Assembly (NCBI RefSeq): GCF_049568105.1
Contig: NZ_CP145335.1
Location: forward strand, 1-64,000
Direction: 5' to 3'
Length of the DNA: 64,000 bases
Origin: Salinisphaera sp049568105
Lineage (GTDB): Bacteria; Pseudomonadota; Gammaproteobacteria; Nevskiales; Salinisphaeraceae
The notes under the pieces were generated by a model. The model saw only the letters and a list, made by a program, of their open reading frames with translations. It was not told where the DNA came from and did no database searches. The translations under genes and the position numbers were made by a program. This document shows positions 62,311 through 64,000 of the stretch, one piece after another. Every line of letters begins with the position of its first letter. The first letter of the stretch is position 1.

Positions 62311-63708
62311 ATGACAATTTGGGTGCCTGCGCTGCGTGGCGAGGGGGCACGCTATCGCCAGATCGCCGAGGCTATTGGCGAAGCGATCGAAAGCGGCGAG
62401 TTGGCAGTCGCTGCGCGCCTGCCGCCACAGCGGCGACTGGCCGAAGCCTTGGGGGTGACCGTGGGCACGGTCACCCGGGCCTACAGCGAGGCCGAGCGCC
62501 AGGGGCTTGTCGAAGCGCGGGTCGGCAGCGGAACCTATGTCCGCGATCAAACTCAGCGCGGGGCCGCGTTCAGCCACGTCAGCGCGGCACGCCACGACAG
62601 CGCCTGGATCGATCTATCGCTGGCTCTGCCGCCGGCCAGCCGCGAGCGCGAAGCCTCGCTCGGCCGGGCGTTAGCTGCAGCCCAAAAGGATCCACAGGCC
62701 TTGGCGCATGCCCTGGACTATCAACCCGAGGGCGGGTTGGATGCGCATCGCGATATCTATGCTCGCTGGCTTGACCATCTCGGCCTGCCGATGGACGCCG
62801 ACGAGCTGATCATCAATCAAGGCGGTATGAACGGTATTTTCCTGGCCGCGACCGCGTTGGCCGGGCCCGGCGACCGGATCGCGGCCGAGCGTCTGACCTA
62901 TCCGGGCTTGATCAGCGTTGCTGGCCAGCTCGGCCTCAGACCGGTCGGGCTGGCGCACGATGCAGAAGGGCTGGATATCGAGGTGCTGTACAGCCGCCAC
63001 GATCGGCAGCCGTTTTCGGTGCTGTATGTGATGCCCGAGCACCAGAACCCGACCACGGCCTGGTTGTCCGAGGCCCGGCGCGAGGCGTTGGTCGCCTTTG
63101 CCCGGGCCCGGGATGTATGGCTGATCGAAGACGGCGTTCAGCATCTGCCGCCTGCTGAGCGTGGTACACCGCTGTATCGGCTGGCCCCCGAGCGCACGAT
63201 ATTTCTGTTTTCGGTATCCAAGATACTCGGCGGGGGACTGCGCTCCGGCGCCATGCGAGTGCCGGGCGCGGTCTACGAACGCGTGGCTACGGCGGTGCGT
63301 AACGTCAGTTGGATGCCGCCACCGCTGATTGCCTCCATCGTCGGTCAATGGATCGCCTCGGGCGACGCCGATCGAGTGCTGGACAATCAGTTCGCCGAGC
63401 TCGATGCGCGCCAGCGGATCGCCGAACGGGAGCTCGCCGGCCACACAGTCTATAGCCGTCGCGGCGGCTTCTACCTCTGGATCGAGTTGCCCGCCGAACA
63501 ACGCGCTGCCCAGGTGGTCGAACGCCTGGCCGCAGAACAGATCCGGGTGAGTTCGGCCGAGGCGTTCTGCGTAGGCAGCGAGCCGGCCCCGCAGGCGATT
63601 CGGGTCTGTATGAGCGCGGCCCGCGATCGCGCAGAACTGGCTCATGCGCTGGCCCGGATTCGGGGTGTGCTGGATACGCCGGGCCCGCGAGTCTGGCAAA
63701 CGATCTAA
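62311..63708 (+). CDS. MocR-type transcriptional regulator (GntR HTH fused to a PLP aminotransferase-like domain)
   Basis: The 465-residue protein has an N-terminal GntR winged helix (about 8-75; LPPQRRLAEALGVTVGTVTRAYSEAERQGLVEARVGSGTYV). It is joined by a linker to a fold type I aminotransferase domain with MPEHQNPTTAWLSEARR and the PLP-lysine motif FSVSKILGGGLRSGAM. It may sense an amino acid or pyridoxal compound by external aldimine formation. Divergence from a LysE exporter suggests it regulates export of that ligand. Confidence 0.93.
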   Translation: MTIWVPALRGEGARYRQIAEAIGEAIESGELAVAARLPPQRRLAEALGVTVGTVTRAYSEAERQGLVEARVGSGTYVRDQTQRGAAFSHVSAARHDSAWIDLSLALPPASREREASLGRALAAAQKDPQALAHALDYQPEGGLDAHRDIYARWLDHLGLPMDADELIINQGGMNGIFLAATALAGPGDRIAAERLTYPGLISVAGQLGLRPVGLAHDAEGLDIEVLYSRHDRQPFSVLYVMPEHQNPTTAWLSEARREALVAFARARDVWLIEDGVQHLPPAERGTPLYRLAPERTIFLFSVSKILGGGLRSGAMRVPGAVYERVATAVRNVSWMPPPLIASIVGQWIASGDADRVLDNQFAELDARQRIAERELAGHTVYSRRGGFYLWIELPAEQRAAQVVERLAAEQIRVSSAEAFCVGSEPAPQAIRVCMSAARDRAELAHALARIRGVLDTPGPRVWQTI

Positions 63709-64000
63709 GGCGTGTCGCCATGAGAGACAGCGCCGCCCCACGCCCCTGAAGCGGCAAGACAAGACAGCGTGAGCGTGGCGTAGCCCGGTCACGTGAGCGA
63801 ACGATAATGCTGGATGGCCGCCTCAGGGGTAGGGACGCCTGCGGGTGATGCCCGCCCAGCGTGCCCGTGGCATGCCGTGATCGTGGGGCCCGCCACGCTC
63901 GGCAGCATGCGCCCTGCCCGAGACGATGGGCGGGTATCATGCGGTGGTATCTGTCATGACGACACGCCCTGAGGCCTGTCGAGGTTTTCGAGTCCGCGCT
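63709..64000. other. Window end, no confirmed gene
   Basis: No full gene is present in the last 292 bases. An ATG at 63956 opens a frame that stays open to the window edge (15 codons, beginning Met-Thr-Thr-Arg-Pro-Glu), which might be the start of a gene continuing beyond. This is too short to judge. Confidence 0.4.

Noticed and set aside
1..64000. tRNA, rRNA, prophage or insertion sequence
   Set aside because: No T-loop-like GGTTCGANTCC with matching arms, rRNA block, integrase or transposase was seen on reading; a tRNAscan and IS search would confirm.

Overview
The window reads as the origin-proximal part of a high-GC gammaproteobacterial chromosome and begins exactly at dnaA. The supporting evidence is the dnaA-dnaN-recF-gyrB order, glnA-DUF4124-ntrB-ntrC, polA-engB-dsbA synteny, a gammaproteobacterial-length GyrB, tamA-tamB and lptM-lysA. 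A Salinisphaera-like or related halotolerant lineage is my guess from overall gene character; I could not check it. All calls come from reading the sequence and from family knowledge.

Layout. 1-6.3 kb: replication initiation (dnaA, an origin-like intergenic region, dnaN, recF, gyrB, then a clear terminator). 6.3-7.6 kb: a gene desert. 7.6-11.2 kb (minus strand): glyQ-glyS-gmhB. 11.2-16.1 kb: glnA with an NtrC/sigma54 control region, a DUF4124 protein, ntrB and ntrC. 16.7-25.3 kb: an NRDE protein overlapping an S9 peptidase, then the overlapping pair tamA-tamB. 25.9-29.3 kb: DedA, an esterase and the glutathione-dependent formaldehyde pathway (frmA, frmB). 29.4-34.1 kb: lptM, lysA, polA. 34.8-35.4 kb: three tandem copies of a small structured RNA gene. 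35.5-39.9 kb: engB, dsbA, manC and algC (GDP-mannose precursor supply). 39.9-47.2 kb: mtnA/mtnC (methionine salvage), a GST, an SDR, a saccharopine-reductase-like protein, an MtfA-like pseudoenzyme, a membrane protein, a 5'-nucleotidase and a ComEA-like protein. 47.4-53.4 kb: a HAD phosphatase, an S10 peptidase, a gluconate module (dehydrogenase and permease) and a second DedA. 53.6-60.4 kb: a large tricorn-type protease, an M13 metallopeptidase and an unlisted 55-residue secreted peptide. 60.9-63.7 kb: a GNAT, and a LysE exporter divergent from a MocR regulator.

The most notable discovery is the RNA cluster between polA and engB, the chromosomal address of Spot 42 in E. coli and ErsA in Pseudomonas. 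Each of the three units has a sigma-E/AlgU-type promoter (GGAACTT-like, 16 bases, TCTGA-like). Each then has four hairpins, the last three with C-rich loops, and ends in a terminator-like stem. The loops are conserved while the stems covary. The shared loop core CTCCCTG is exactly complementary to the ribosome binding site of algC, 3 kb away; algC is the known ErsA target in Pseudomonas aeruginosa. A full ten-base loop match lies at the comEA leader. Other signals are four ParB-type parS motifs in the first 18 kb, a DnaA-trio in the dnaA-dnaN gap, the absence of GATC from that gap in an otherwise GATC-rich sequence, and an MtfA homologue with both zinc-binding histidines replaced by arginine. 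No tRNA, rRNA, CRISPR array, insertion sequence or prophage was recognised.
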